Shown here: positions 24,642 through 33,088 of the stretch, one piece after another | Numbering within the stretch: the stretch's first letter is position 1 | Layout of the letters: the number at the start of each line of letters is the position of its first letter | Source of the DNA: an uncultured Peptostreptococcaceae bacterium | GTDB taxonomy: Bacteria > Bacillota > Clostridia > Tissierellales > Peptoniphilaceae | Length of the DNA: 59,668 bases | Assembly: GCA_947283485.1 (NCBI GenBank) | Contig: CAMYOU010000007.1 | Coordinates: 1-59,668, forward strand | Reading direction: 5' to 3' | Made by a program: the position numbers and the translations under genes | The notes under the pieces: model-generated | What the model was told of the DNA's origin: nothing | The model's input: the letters and a program-made list of their open reading frames with translations, nothing else | Database searches by the model: none

Positions 24642-25631
24642 ATGATATTACTGACAGGAGCAACGGGACACTTGGGTTCATGGATCTATCGCTACCTCTT
24701 GGAGCGCGGCGAAAAATTGCGCGTTCTTCTCTTGCCGTCGGAGCATGCAAAAGCCGAGGCAATGGAACACGACAAGACGGAGGTCGTCTACGGCGATCTC
24801 GGCAAACCCGAAACACTGCCGCCGTTTTTTGAAAACGTCGAAGGAGCAAAACTCATTCACTGTGCCGGAGCAATCGACATTACCAATCGAAGAATGAAGT
24901 TTTTGAGGAAGATTAATGTCGAGGGCACTCGTGCACTTCTCAATCTCGCAGAGAAATCCGGCATCAAGCGTTTTCTATATGTCTCGAGCGTGCATGCGCT
25001 GCCGATCGAGAAGACACCCATTCGCGAGCGAAAAGATTTTGACCCCGAACGTGTCGTCGGCGATTATGCCAAGACCAAAGCGGAGGCGACGGCACTCGTC
25101 CTCGCAGCCGGCAAACAAATGGAGACCGTGGTCGTGCACCCTGCGGGCATCATCGGTCCCGGAGACACGCACGGCGGGCATATGAGTACGCTCGTACGAA
25201 AACTTCTGACTGGGAAAATACCCGCGCTTGCAAGAGGTGGATATGACTTTGTCGATGTGCGCGACGTCGCCGAGGGTGTCATTAAGGCTTTGGACGGACC
25301 GGCTGGAGAGACCTATATTCTCTCCAACGAACGCGCGGATATCTCCGAGATCGCAAACGATCTTGAGACGATCAGCGGACGGAAAATGCCGAAGAGCTTC
25401 GTGCCGAAGTGGATTCTCAAATCCGTCGTTCCGATCAGCGAGTGGTGGGATCGCGTCCGCAAGCAAAAACCGCTCTTTACCGCTTATTCGCTCCACACGC
25501 TTACCGACGGGAGCGTGTATGACCATACCAAAGCAACACGCATGTTGGGTTACCATCCAAGACGTGTCTTTGAATCGCTCAAGGACATGGTCGCGGAATT
25601 TCGATCGCAAAAAAAAATAGACGTTCCGTGA
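24642..25631 (+). CDS. NAD-dependent epimerase/dehydratase family protein
   Basis: A 329-residue extended SDR: GATGHLGSWIYRYLLERG is the nucleotide motif, then CAGAIDI, the catalytic Ser region VSSVHALP, Tyr-Lys in DYAKTKAEAT and HPAGIIGPGD. It resembles dihydroflavonol-4-reductase-like proteins, whose bacterial substrates are mostly unknown; sugar nucleotide epimerisation is less likely as no glycosyl genes are near. GAGAGGAG lies 7-8 bases before the ATG. Confidence 0.8.
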   Translation: MILLTGATGHLGSWIYRYLLERGEKLRVLLLPSEHAKAEAMEHDKTEVVYGDLGKPETLPPFFENVEGAKLIHCAGAIDITNRRMKFLRKINVEGTRALLNLAEKSGIKRFLYVSSVHALPIEKTPIRERKDFDPERVVGDYAKTKAEATALVLAAGKQMETVVVHPAGIIGPGDTHGGHMSTLVRKLLTGKIPALARGGYDFVDVRDVAEGVIKALDGPAGETYILSNERADISEIANDLETISGRKMPKSFVPKWILKSVVPISEWWDRVRKQKPLFTAYSLHTLTDGSVYDHTKATRMLGYHPRRVFESLKDMVAEFRSQKKIDVP

Positions 25632-25637
25632 TAGAGC

Positions 25638-25679
25638 CCCCCAAAAGTTGGACGCAAGCCCTCTTTTGGGGGATTTTTT
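25638..25679 (+). terminator. Intrinsic terminator after the epimerase gene
   Basis: CCCCCAAAAG (25638-25647) pairs with CTTTTGGGGG (25663-25672), then A and six T residues. The 3' arm and T tract are nearly duplicated just after (TTTGGGGGATTTTTTATT to 25697), perhaps a slippage product. Confidence 0.85.
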
Positions 25680-25801
25680 ATTTGGGGGATTTTTTATTCC
25701 GCTTCATGCGTTTTATCGGAGATAGAAATCGACAAATCACCCATTTAGAGGATGCGGGAGATGGAAAAAATGGATAGGATGAATATGCAGTTGGAGAACG
25801 C

Positions 25802-25820
25802 GACATCTATTTTCGATGTC
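25802..25820. repeat. Short dyad before the SPFH gene
   Basis: GACATC and GATGTC form a perfect 6-bp inverted repeat with a 7-base centre, 28 bases before the SPFH start codon. It may be an operator or leader hairpin. The rest of 25698-25834 shows no gene and no clear promoter. Confidence 0.4.
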
Positions 25821-25847
25821 AATCATGCTACCATAAGGAGGACGACA

Positions 25848-27077
25848 ATGGGATTTATCAAAGCTTTTACAGGAGCACTGGGCGGCACTTTGGCAGATCA
25901 ATGGTTGGATTTTTACATGCCGGATTCATCGATTCCGGCAACGGCGGCAGTTTTTCCCGCGAAACCGCAGGGGCAAAATCACGGTCGCGGTGAGAACACC
26001 AAGGGTAACGACAATATCATCAGTAACGGCAGCAAGATCATCGTTCCCGAAGGCACGGCACTCATCACGATGCAAGACGGCATGATCACGGGCATCGTGG
26101 CGGAAGCAGGCGGATTTATTTTCCGCTCGGATGATGTGAACTCGCAGAGCATCTTTGCGGGAGACGGTATCATGGGTTCGCTGATTCAGTCCACATGGGA
26201 GAAAATCAAATTCGGCGGACAGGTCGGTTCGCAACAACTTGCTTTCTATGTCAATCTCAAGGAGATCCCGAACAATCGCTTCGGCACGCAGAGTGAGATC
26301 TACTGGGACGATGCATTCTTCGGCACACAGGTCGGCGCGGTGACGCGCGGTACGTATACGCTCAAGATCGTCGACCCGCTTCTCTTCGTGAAGAATTTCG
26401 TTCCGCAGAAATATCTTCTTGCAGGCGCGCCGGTCTTTGACTTCACTGACATGGACAATGACGCGGCGGAACAACTCTTTAATGAAGTGGTGGGAAGTCT
26501 CTCGGCTGCCTTTTCCAATTATACGAACGACCCGTCCAAGGGCAATCGTATGAGTAAGATCCAGGGCGATCAAATCGGTTTTGCGAAGTCCCTTTCTCAA
26601 GCCGTGGAAGACGGATATCAATGGAAGACCGACAGAGGCATTGAGATCGTAAAGACCGCAATCCTTGCGATCGAATATGACGAGGACACCAAGGCACTCA
26701 TGTCCGATGTCAAGAAAGCCGATGCACTTTCCGGCAGTCGCGGGAACGCATTCTTCCAACAAGCGGCGGCGAGAGGACTCCAATCCGCAGGCGAAAACGG
26801 CGGCGGAGCGAATATGGCATTTATGGGCATGGGAATGAACGCGGCAGGCGGCATGATGTCCGGCACCCAACAACCGAATACGGGAAACTCGTATCAGCCG
26901 AATTTCGGCGCGGCGACAGTAGAAAGCACTGCAAGCGCGCAGAACGCACCGCAAGGATCGGGAGAAACCGCAGAAGACCCCACCGAGAAACTCCTCAAGA
27001 TGAAAAAACTTCTCGACGCGGGCATCATCACCGAGGAGGAATTTGCGAAGATCAAAGCCGAAGTCTTAGGACTGTAG
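25848..27077 (+). CDS. SPFH-domain (virion core-like, YdjI-type) protein with SHOCT tail
   Basis: A 409-residue protein starting GFIKAFTGALGGTLADQW, as in B. subtilis YdjI-type proteins. An SPFH-like region follows (about residues 45-290), including SKIIVPEGTALITMQDG and the conserved FGTQSEIYWDDAFFGTQVG. After a Gly/Met/Asn-rich linker, the last 35 residues form a SHOCT-type oligomerisation motif (KLLDAGIITEEEFAKIKAEV). These proteins assemble at the membrane and are linked to envelope stress. ATG 25848 has AAGGAGG 6 bases upstream. The zinc-ribbon partner gene follows after 9 bases. Confidence 0.82.
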   Translation: MGFIKAFTGALGGTLADQWLDFYMPDSSIPATAAVFPAKPQGQNHGRGENTKGNDNIISNGSKIIVPEGTALITMQDGMITGIVAEAGGFIFRSDDVNSQSIFAGDGIMGSLIQSTWEKIKFGGQVGSQQLAFYVNLKEIPNNRFGTQSEIYWDDAFFGTQVGAVTRGTYTLKIVDPLLFVKNFVPQKYLLAGAPVFDFTDMDNDAAEQLFNEVVGSLSAAFSNYTNDPSKGNRMSKIQGDQIGFAKSLSQAVEDGYQWKTDRGIEIVKTAILAIEYDEDTKALMSDVKKADALSGSRGNAFFQQAAARGLQSAGENGGGANMAFMGMGMNAAGGMMSGTQQPNTGNSYQPNFGAATVESTASAQNAPQGSGETAEDPTEKLLKMKKLLDAGIITEEEFAKIKAEVLGL

Positions 27078-27086
27078 AGGTGCGCC

Positions 27087-28625
27087 ATGAAAGACGAAGC
27101 GGAAGATATCCGCGTAATCGAGACGGAAACGCAGCTCAAAGACGGACAGGTCAAATGTCCAAAATGCGGCGCGACGGATATCGCGACCAATACCAAGACG
27201 GGAAAACTGCGTTGTAATTTTTGCAGGCACGAGTTTGAACTCGAGTTGGCACCGCAAGATGAAGAGATCGTGACACTCGAAGGGACGAGCGTGCGCGGCG
27301 GAGCAAAGGACATCGACGAATCGAGTGAAGATATCATCACGATGAAATGTGAGAGTTGCGGGGCGGAGGTCGTCGTCGATACGCGAACCTCCACGCAGGC
27401 GCGTTGCCACTGGTGTCGCAATACGCTTTCCATCAACAATCAAATCCCCAACGGCGCGGTACCCGACGTGATTCTACCGTTCAAGGTCACCAAAGAAGAC
27501 GCACGGGAAAAGATCGAAGCATTTGTGCATGCCAGAAGATTCTTTGCACATCCGACGTTTCGAAGGGAATTTTCAACCGAGAACATTTCCGGCGTGTACA
27601 TGCCCTATATGCTCGTCGACGTCAACGCACATATGAAACTTATGGGAAAAGGCGAAATCGAGACGGCATGTCGCGAAGTCGGAGATGACGACCACAAGCA
27701 CTATGAGTACGATGCCGATGTCTATCGCGTCGGGAGGGAGTTCGATATTATGATCGACGATCTCTCCATCGAATCGAGCAGTGACAAGCTCGACTACAAT
27801 TCCAAAGAAAAAACAACGAATATCATCAACTCCATCATGCCATTCGATACCGAAAACTGCGTCGCGTACAATGCGAACTATTTGACCGGCTATACCTCGG
27901 AGAAGAGGGACACCAATATCGGCGCCTTGCGAGAGGTAATCGAGGCACAGAGTTCCGACGTAGCGAGACTTGCCGCCAAGGATACGGTCGAGGAGTACGA
28001 CCGCGGCGTATGCTGGGAGGAAGAGGATTACGAGATCAAAGGCGACTCGTGGAAAGCTGCCTATCTACCCGTTTGGCTCTACAGTTATATGCAGACCAAA
28101 GGCAAGAAACAGCTTTTACACTATGTCGCCGTCAACGCGCGCACCGAGGAAACCATGGGAAGCGTGCCCATCCATTTTAAGAAACTCTTCGCAACTTCGG
28201 TTCTCGTCGAAATTTTCGGAGGGGTCGCGGCGTACATCCTCAATCTCTTTGCCATGCTCGAACGATTCAACGGCACCAAATTTCAAGACTCGAGAGGCTA
28301 TTTCTGGCTCCTTCTCGTATCCGGATTTGTCTTCTACTACACGATTTATCTGCGCTATCGCAATTCCAACGAGAGACATCATTACGAACTGGAAACCGCG
28401 CATGAAATCTCGAATCTCGTCCAAACGGATGAATATCTGACGGCGAAATATGGACTTACGAGTAAGACCATCTCCGGCGAAAACACATCGGAGCTCCGAG
28501 GGAACAAGCTCAATCTCAAGAAAGACGAGAAATTAAAAAGAGCAATCGAGAAAGGCGTTTTCGAAGAGGCCTTCGAGAATAAGAAAAAACTCGAAGAGAT
28601 GGATCGCAAAAATGATAAGAAATAG
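27087..28625 (+). CDS. Zinc-ribbon membrane protein (YdjG-like, TFIIB-type)
   Basis: A 512-residue protein with two N-terminal zinc ribbons: CPKCGATD with CNFC (about residues 25-47), and CESCGAEV with CHWC (about 88-112). A long soluble region follows, then two transmembrane helices near residues 375-440 and a charged C-terminal tail. TFIIB-type zinc-ribbon membrane proteins pair with SPFH-type YdjI proteins in Bacillota membrane-stress loci. Here the usual PspA-like and TPM-domain genes are missing, so only the core pair is kept. Function is inferred from that association. Confidence 0.75.
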   Translation: MKDEAEDIRVIETETQLKDGQVKCPKCGATDIATNTKTGKLRCNFCRHEFELELAPQDEEIVTLEGTSVRGGAKDIDESSEDIITMKCESCGAEVVVDTRTSTQARCHWCRNTLSINNQIPNGAVPDVILPFKVTKEDAREKIEAFVHARRFFAHPTFRREFSTENISGVYMPYMLVDVNAHMKLMGKGEIETACREVGDDDHKHYEYDADVYRVGREFDIMIDDLSIESSSDKLDYNSKEKTTNIINSIMPFDTENCVAYNANYLTGYTSEKRDTNIGALREVIEAQSSDVARLAAKDTVEEYDRGVCWEEEDYEIKGDSWKAAYLPVWLYSYMQTKGKKQLLHYVAVNARTEETMGSVPIHFKKLFATSVLVEIFGGVAAYILNLFAMLERFNGTKFQDSRGYFWLLLVSGFVFYYTIYLRYRNSNERHHYELETAHEISNLVQTDEYLTAKYGLTSKTISGENTSELRGNKLNLKKDEKLKRAIEKGVFEEAFENKKKLEEMDRKNDKK

Positions 28626-28664
28626 GAGACATGCTACGCTTGCGATTGGAGAAGGGAAAACACC

Positions 28665-29045
28665 ATGAAAAAAATATACACGAGTCAAATTGCCGTCATT
28701 CTCATTGCCGTCGTCGTGATTCTTTCGACGATTTTGCCGGCGGTGGATGTTTTTGGCATGAAATTCAATCTCTTAAAACCCGGCGACAGTTTTGGCTCGG
28801 GCATCCTCTTGACGGCACTATCCCTCTTTACGATCCTTGCTTGCCTTGGAAAGAAGAAAGTGCTCTCATTCATCTTTGCGACCCTCAATCTTGCGCTTGG
28901 TGCGTATCAATATCAAGCACTGGAAGAATACAAGGAATTTCGTGCATTCGGACTTTATCTTATGCTCGGCGCGAGTATTCTCCTCGTCGTCGCCGCACTT
29001 TGGATGTGGAAGGAACTTCCGAAGAAACAAAAACGTACCGCATAG
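28665..29045 (+). CDS. Small four-helix membrane protein, function unknown
   Basis: A 126-residue protein with hydrophobic segments at about residues 8-28, 45-60, 65-82 and 95-115 and a basic C-terminal tail KELPKKQKRT. I do not recognise a family. It lies 39 bases after the zinc-ribbon gene with GGAGAAGGG before the ATG, so it is likely the third gene of the SPFH operon. Confidence 0.7.
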   Translation: MKKIYTSQIAVILIAVVVILSTILPAVDVFGMKFNLLKPGDSFGSGILLTALSLFTILACLGKKKVLSFIFATLNLALGAYQYQALEEYKEFRAFGLYLMLGASILLVVAALWMWKELPKKQKRTA

Positions 29046-29227
29046 ATGGATGCGGAACATCAATCCATATGACTTTACGTCGCGCCTCTAAGCGCGCGCA
29101 AAGTAAATAGATTCATCTCTACCTCATACCGGCGCACATGCTTGCCGCAATGTGCGCATCCGAAGATCTCCGGAGCTTCGGCAAAGAAAAACCTCTGCAT
29201 CGGATTCTCCACGATGCAGAGGTTTTT
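29046..29227. other. Five consecutive hairpins in a convergent intergenic region
   Basis: Perfect stems follow one another: ATGGAT/ATCCAT (29046-29068); ACTTT/AAAGT enclosing CGCGC/GCGCG (29072-29104); GCGCACAT/ATGTGCGC (29132-29157); CCGAAG/CTTCGG (29160-29181); and the 16-bp terminator stem (29187-29227). Such density is unusual for a plain spacer and suggests a structured RNA or a processed 3' end; strand unknown. Confidence 0.45.
29187..29227. terminator. Bidirectional intrinsic terminator
   Basis: AAAAACCTCTGCATCG and CGATGCAGAGGTTTTT form a perfect 16-bp stem with a nine-base loop and T tracts on both strands, ending the SPFH operon and the convergent two-component operon. Confidence 0.92.
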
Positions 29228-29254
29228 GATTGGCTTTTGATCGGAATGCGGTTG

Positions 29255-29881
29255 CTACTCGTCTTCGATGACAAAACCCGTGATTCGTGATTGAATGGCG
29301 AGTTGTGTGCGGGTTGTAAAGCCGGTTTTCTCGAGCAAATGCTTGATATGGGTCTTTACCGTATTCTGAGAAATGTGGAGTTTATCCGCGATTTCCTCGT
29401 TTCCCGCGCCTGTCGTAAGAAGCCTCAAGACCTCGATCTCCCGAGGTGTGAACTCCGTCGATTTGGCAAGTCCGAGCGTTACTTCCGGCGTTTTGTCGGG
29501 GTAGATGGATTCACCTGCAAGGGTGCGATCCATAATCTCAAGAATCGTTTCTTCCGAGACTTCTTTGTACCAAAAACTCTCGATCCCGATCTTTTTTGCG
29601 CGCTCCATCCATGAGACCTCGGGCATACTGGTGACTGCGATGATCTTGATATCGGGGCGCATTTTTTTGATTTTCTCCGCGGCGTCGAGTCCGTTTGATC
29701 CGTCCTGCATGAGGATATCCATGATGATGAGATCCACACGATTCTTGAGGACATAGGTGTCCGCAAACATCGCGGAGTCAATCGAATACACGACCTCATA
29801 TCGGGGCGATTGATCGATGTAGAGCTTAAATAGTTCGCGCGAAACGAATTGGTCGTCAACGATCATAATTTGATAAGTCAT
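29255..29881 (-). CDS. LuxR/NarL-family response regulator
   Basis: A 208-residue regulator. The receiver domain (1 to about 120) starts IMIVDDQFVSRELF, carries the phosphoacceptor Asp in LIIMDILMQDG and the conserved Lys in FWYKEVSEE. A LuxR-type helix-turn-helix follows (FTPREIEVLRLLTTGAGN through IADKLHISQNTVKTHIKHLL). It should be phosphorylated by the kinase encoded immediately upstream; the genes overlap by 26 bases. Targets are unknown, but palindromes in the divergent region 32804-32997 are candidate sites. Confidence 0.92.
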   Translation of the reverse strand: MTYQIMIVDDQFVSRELFKLYIDQSPRYEVVYSIDSAMFADTYVLKNRVDLIIMDILMQDGSNGLDAAEKIKKMRPDIKIIAVTSMPEVSWMERAKKIGIESFWYKEVSEETILEIMDRTLAGESIYPDKTPEVTLGLAKSTEFTPREIEVLRLLTTGAGNEEIADKLHISQNTVKTHIKHLLEKTGFTTRTQLAIQSRITGFVIEDE

Positions 29882-31133
29882 TGTTTGCTCCTTTGGGAAA
29901 AGACAGTTTCAGTGTAAATGCGGGTGTTGTGGAAATCTCCATATCTCCGCCGCAGAGGGCGAGTTTTTGTCGGATATTTTTGAGTCCGCCTTTTTCTCGA
30001 ATCGGTTCCGTCGCGGCTTTGCCGTCATTCGAGATCGTGCAGTAATCCCTAAGTTCATCTTCTCTTAACGTAATGTGTACATTCTTGGCTTCTCCGTGGC
30101 GAATTGCATTGTTGAGTGCCTCGTGGACGATGCCTACCAAAACGGCGAGATCTTTTTCGTCTTGCGGGAGACTGCCGTCGACCCGGATCGCAACGCCGAG
30201 GGTTGCCGCCGTCGAGAGGAGTCGATCCCAGGATGAGCGCATCGGAGGAGCCTCCTTGTCCTCGTCGAGTACCAACAGACTCTCCGTCCACAGGCGGATG
30301 AGATTCTTGCGATCTTCTTCGCTTTTATCCTTTTTTTCAAGATAATGTCGAAAATAGATGAGCGATTGACCGATTTTGTCGTGAATGCGAATCTTCGCCT
30401 GTAGAATTTCTTTTTGTCTCGTGTATGCGGCGACGTCTTGCTGATATTTCTTGAGCCGTTTGTTTACTTTTTTGATGTCTTCATTTTTCTTTTGAATTTC
30501 CTGAAACAATAGCCACTCGGGTGTGATATTGTATGCCAAAGTCTCCCGTACCGTCGGGTGCTCTAGAATTTTGATCATCCAGACATGTTCGCAGCTCTCG
30601 ATGATGAGGGGGTCGCGCTTTAAGATGGCGACACGCGGACGAATGCGGTTTTCTTTGATTGCATGGGCGCACGCAACGTCGTTGACGAGCCATTTTCCAA
30701 AGACATCGTAGCTCAGTTCCTGCATCGCGCGATTGACGAGCATCGGCGTGCCGTCGGGCTTCGAGAAACAAATTCCGTCCGGGAGATTGTCGAGACTCTC
30801 TTTGATCGAGTTCTTGCCAATCTCTTTTTTGCGTACGAGGAGGATCCTTCGCATAAAAAGTATCTCGAGGATGAGTACCGTGAAGAGGTAACAGCCGAGA
30901 CCGTAAGAAACGTGCAATAAAGAATGCGCCATAGCATCACCGGATCTTCGATCCGCCAAAACCTGTGCCGGGACGAAACTTGCAAAGAAGAGGAGGACGC
31001 TGTAGAGAAACGCATTGGAGCGTGCGCGGATATCCGCGAGTTCGACGGCAATACGGATACTCATGATGAGGAGCAAAAGACAGATGACAAAAACGATTGA
31101 AAGGACGCCGTCATATACATTGTGAAGATTCAT
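29856..31133 (-). CDS. Sensor histidine kinase (NarL-partner type)
   Basis: A 425-residue protein: three transmembrane helices (about residues 5-33, 40-60, 80-102), a PAS-like domain (about 120-225), a coiled linker, and a dimerisation helix with phosphoacceptor His in RIHDKIGQSLIYFRH. The ATPase domain has the N box HEALNNAIRHG and a G box GGLKNIRQKLALCGGD. It is the catalytic member of a three-gene cassette. ATG 31133 overlaps the stop of the upstream receptor gene by one base, and AGGAGGAG precedes it. Few transmembrane helices and no obvious ligand domain suggest that sensing is delegated to the upstream receptor. Confidence 0.88.
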   Translation of the reverse strand: MNLHNVYDGVLSIVFVICLLLLIMSIRIAVELADIRARSNAFLYSVLLFFASFVPAQVLADRRSGDAMAHSLLHVSYGLGCYLFTVLILEILFMRRILLVRKKEIGKNSIKESLDNLPDGICFSKPDGTPMLVNRAMQELSYDVFGKWLVNDVACAHAIKENRIRPRVAILKRDPLIIESCEHVWMIKILEHPTVRETLAYNITPEWLLFQEIQKKNEDIKKVNKRLKKYQQDVAAYTRQKEILQAKIRIHDKIGQSLIYFRHYLEKKDKSEEDRKNLIRLWTESLLVLDEDKEAPPMRSSWDRLLSTAATLGVAIRVDGSLPQDEKDLAVLVGIVHEALNNAIRHGEAKNVHITLREDELRDYCTISNDGKAATEPIREKGGLKNIRQKLALCGGDMEISTTPAFTLKLSFPKGANNDLSNYDR

Positions 31134-32770
31134 CACTCTCCTCCTTTCGCCGTGATTTGCCACTCGATGCCCGCATCTGTCATGCGTTCTTTAATTTCAA
31201 GATTCTGCGATTTCGAGACTTTGCCATTGAGCGAGGAGTGGCGTGTTGCTCGAATCGATATCGTCCATTTCCATTTGTCCCGTTCTCTATGAAGGCATAC
31301 GGCGATCGAGAAGAGATCGGAGAAATGAGACTCCACGACAGTTTCAAAAAACTCATAAATCGCTAGCGACAGTTGGGCGTTGAGTTCGCCCGTTCCATTC
31401 CAATTCAGTTCGGTTTTGACGCCTCTCAGTCGCAAATACTCCATCGACTCCGAGAATGCAAGGCGAAGTTCCCCGAGGGGAAGGACGGGTTTCGTCTTCG
31501 AGAGGAGATAGAGGTTCGCATACCGTTTGATATACACATTGTAGACACAGGCATCTTTCAGTACGCGTTCAAATGCTGATTCTTCTTCGGGCAAATGTTC
31601 GATGAGGACACCGAGTTTCTGAAACTGCGGACGCAATTTGGCGTCGATCGCGGAACGAATGGCCTCTTGCTCCTCGAGTTTTGCCCGCTCTTCCCGGAGC
31701 TTGTTGTTCGCCTTGAGAAGATCGTTCTCGCTCATCATATCTTCGTTGAGCGCGGAAAGTTGTGCCTTGAGGGCGTTCAAATCGGTAAGATCGGTAAACC
31801 AAAACGACTGTCCGCCTCGGATTGACGCACTCTCGAGCAGTGTATTCGGATCGAGCGCGACCGGCTCGTGAAGTGCCTTGAGGACGAGCGTGTGATCGAC
31901 CGTCGGTCCCTCTTTGGGACGTATGATCATCATTCCGTCTTGATCCATGATTCCGATATTGAGTGCAGACATGGTGACAAAACGCTGATACCCGCGATTC
32001 GACGGCAATAGCCTCATGAATACCAGGGATTCGATGAAGAGAATGACCGCAAGGATATTAAATTCGGTACTCGCGAACATGAGTTTCACGATACGGAACG
32101 GTTGCCAGTCGAAGATATAGAAAAAGGTATAGAGAATCCAGAGCACGAGAATCACGACGGGCAAGAGAATCGGCTTCCATTGTTTTGTCTCGAACGACGG
32201 CTTGAGCGTAAAGATCAGTGTCATGGCGGCAAGCAAAGATATGTAGACAAGCACCGCATAGAAAATCGGACCGTATTCGTGGACGCCTTGCGCTGTGAGT
32301 GAAAAAGCAAGTCCGTGGAGTTCGTTGGTGAGGATCAGTACCACGAAGAGTTCCGTCGGGATCCAGAGAAAACGCCAACGTTGATTCACCGGATCGCGCT
32401 CGGACTTTGCAATCATAAGAGAAGTCGAGAATACGAGATGGACGATATGGAGCGTGCAGAAGTAATAGCCGTAACGAATGTATCGAATGGCGAGGGGATG
32501 ACCGAAGAGAATTTCATATTTTAACGTCCGCAGTGCAAGATATACGACGAGAAGATAACTGATGCTTTGGAAACACCGAATCGAAGCCGCGCGCAACAAT
32601 CTGTTCTCCATGTTTCGCCGCCACAGAAAAATGACAAAGGTATAGAGACAAAAAATCACGATATGCACGGAACAACGGATCCGCCCGAGGGCATCGAAAA
32701 GATGCAAGAGTGCTGCCGTAAGGACAAAACATATCGAGATGCAGTAGGTCAGAATTTCTTTGCGATACAT
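31133..32770 (-). CDS. Multi-pass (7TM-type) receptor with a degenerate kinase core
   Basis: A 545-residue protein with about eight N-terminal transmembrane helices (residues 5-265), like the 7TM sensor domains of Bacillota histidine kinases. A PAS-like region follows (VTMSALNIGIMDQDG), then a coiled coil and a domain that mimics a kinase core. Where the partner kinase has RIHDKIGQ, this protein reads AIDAKLRPQ, so the phosphoacceptor His is replaced by Asp. There is no recognisable N box or glycine-rich ATP lid. It should therefore be a pseudokinase receptor acting through the kinase encoded next. AAAGGAGG precedes the ATG. Confidence 0.78.
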   Translation of the reverse strand: MYRKEILTYCISICFVLTAALLHLFDALGRIRCSVHIVIFCLYTFVIFLWRRNMENRLLRAASIRCFQSISYLLVVYLALRTLKYEILFGHPLAIRYIRYGYYFCTLHIVHLVFSTSLMIAKSERDPVNQRWRFLWIPTELFVVLILTNELHGLAFSLTAQGVHEYGPIFYAVLVYISLLAAMTLIFTLKPSFETKQWKPILLPVVILVLWILYTFFYIFDWQPFRIVKLMFASTEFNILAVILFIESLVFMRLLPSNRGYQRFVTMSALNIGIMDQDGMMIIRPKEGPTVDHTLVLKALHEPVALDPNTLLESASIRGGQSFWFTDLTDLNALKAQLSALNEDMMSENDLLKANNKLREERAKLEEQEAIRSAIDAKLRPQFQKLGVLIEHLPEEESAFERVLKDACVYNVYIKRYANLYLLSKTKPVLPLGELRLAFSESMEYLRLRGVKTELNWNGTGELNAQLSLAIYEFFETVVESHFSDLFSIAVCLHRERDKWKWTISIRATRHSSLNGKVSKSQNLEIKERMTDAGIEWQITAKGGE

Positions 32771-32803
32771 GAGAGCCTCCTTTCTGAATCCGGCAGTATA
32801 AAA

Positions 32804-32818
32804 TCTCGAAAGTCGAGA
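32804..32818. repeat. Palindrome in the receptor operon leader
   Basis: TCTCGA-AAG-TCGAGA is a perfect 6-bp dyad 15-20 bases downstream of the minus-strand -10, a good place for a repressor or response-regulator site. Confidence 0.5.
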
Positions 32819-32832
32819 AATCCATTTCCTAC

Positions 32833-32838
32833 ATTATA
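32833..32838 (-). promoter_or_regulatory. -10 element for the receptor-kinase-regulator operon
   Basis: The minus strand reads TATAAT, 63 bases before the receptor ATG. A -35 match is weak. Confidence 0.55.
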
Positions 32839-33088
32839 ACAAGAAAACGATCCATACGACAGGAATCACGACGGTTTGCGCAATGAATGCCACAAAAATC
32901 ATCCTTTGGGATGATGTCCCGAAGTGGGGGCATACGTATCATAAGAATCAAGGAAAGCGTCTACAAGATGCGAACCGAAAAGCCGCGTGCATGCACGGCA
33001 CGGTGACGAGGAGGCGCTCCCCCAAACAAACGACTCCTCACAACCGAAAGAAAAAAGAACAAGAAGGAAGAAAAAAGGAGGTAGCAAG
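32839..33088 (+). promoter_or_regulatory. Long upstream region of the secreted-protein gene
   Basis: About 250 bases without a credible gene. It holds a 7-bp hairpin ATCATCC/GGATGAT (32898-32915) and a perfect 12-base palindrome CGTGCATGCACG (32986-32997). GAGGAG (33009-33014) can pair with CTCCTC (33034-33039). I see no good sigma-A promoter, which suggests activator-dependent transcription. Confidence 0.45.

Noticed and set aside
25926..26954. Long minus-strand open frame opposite the SPFH gene
   Set aside because: It is a shadow of the real gene: its protein is rich in Cys, His and Arg without domain pattern, and no ribosome binding site precedes it.
28631..29110. Alternative 159-residue frame overlapping the small membrane protein
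   Set aside because: It has no membrane or domain pattern. The frame at 28665 has a ribosome binding site and four clean hydrophobic helices.
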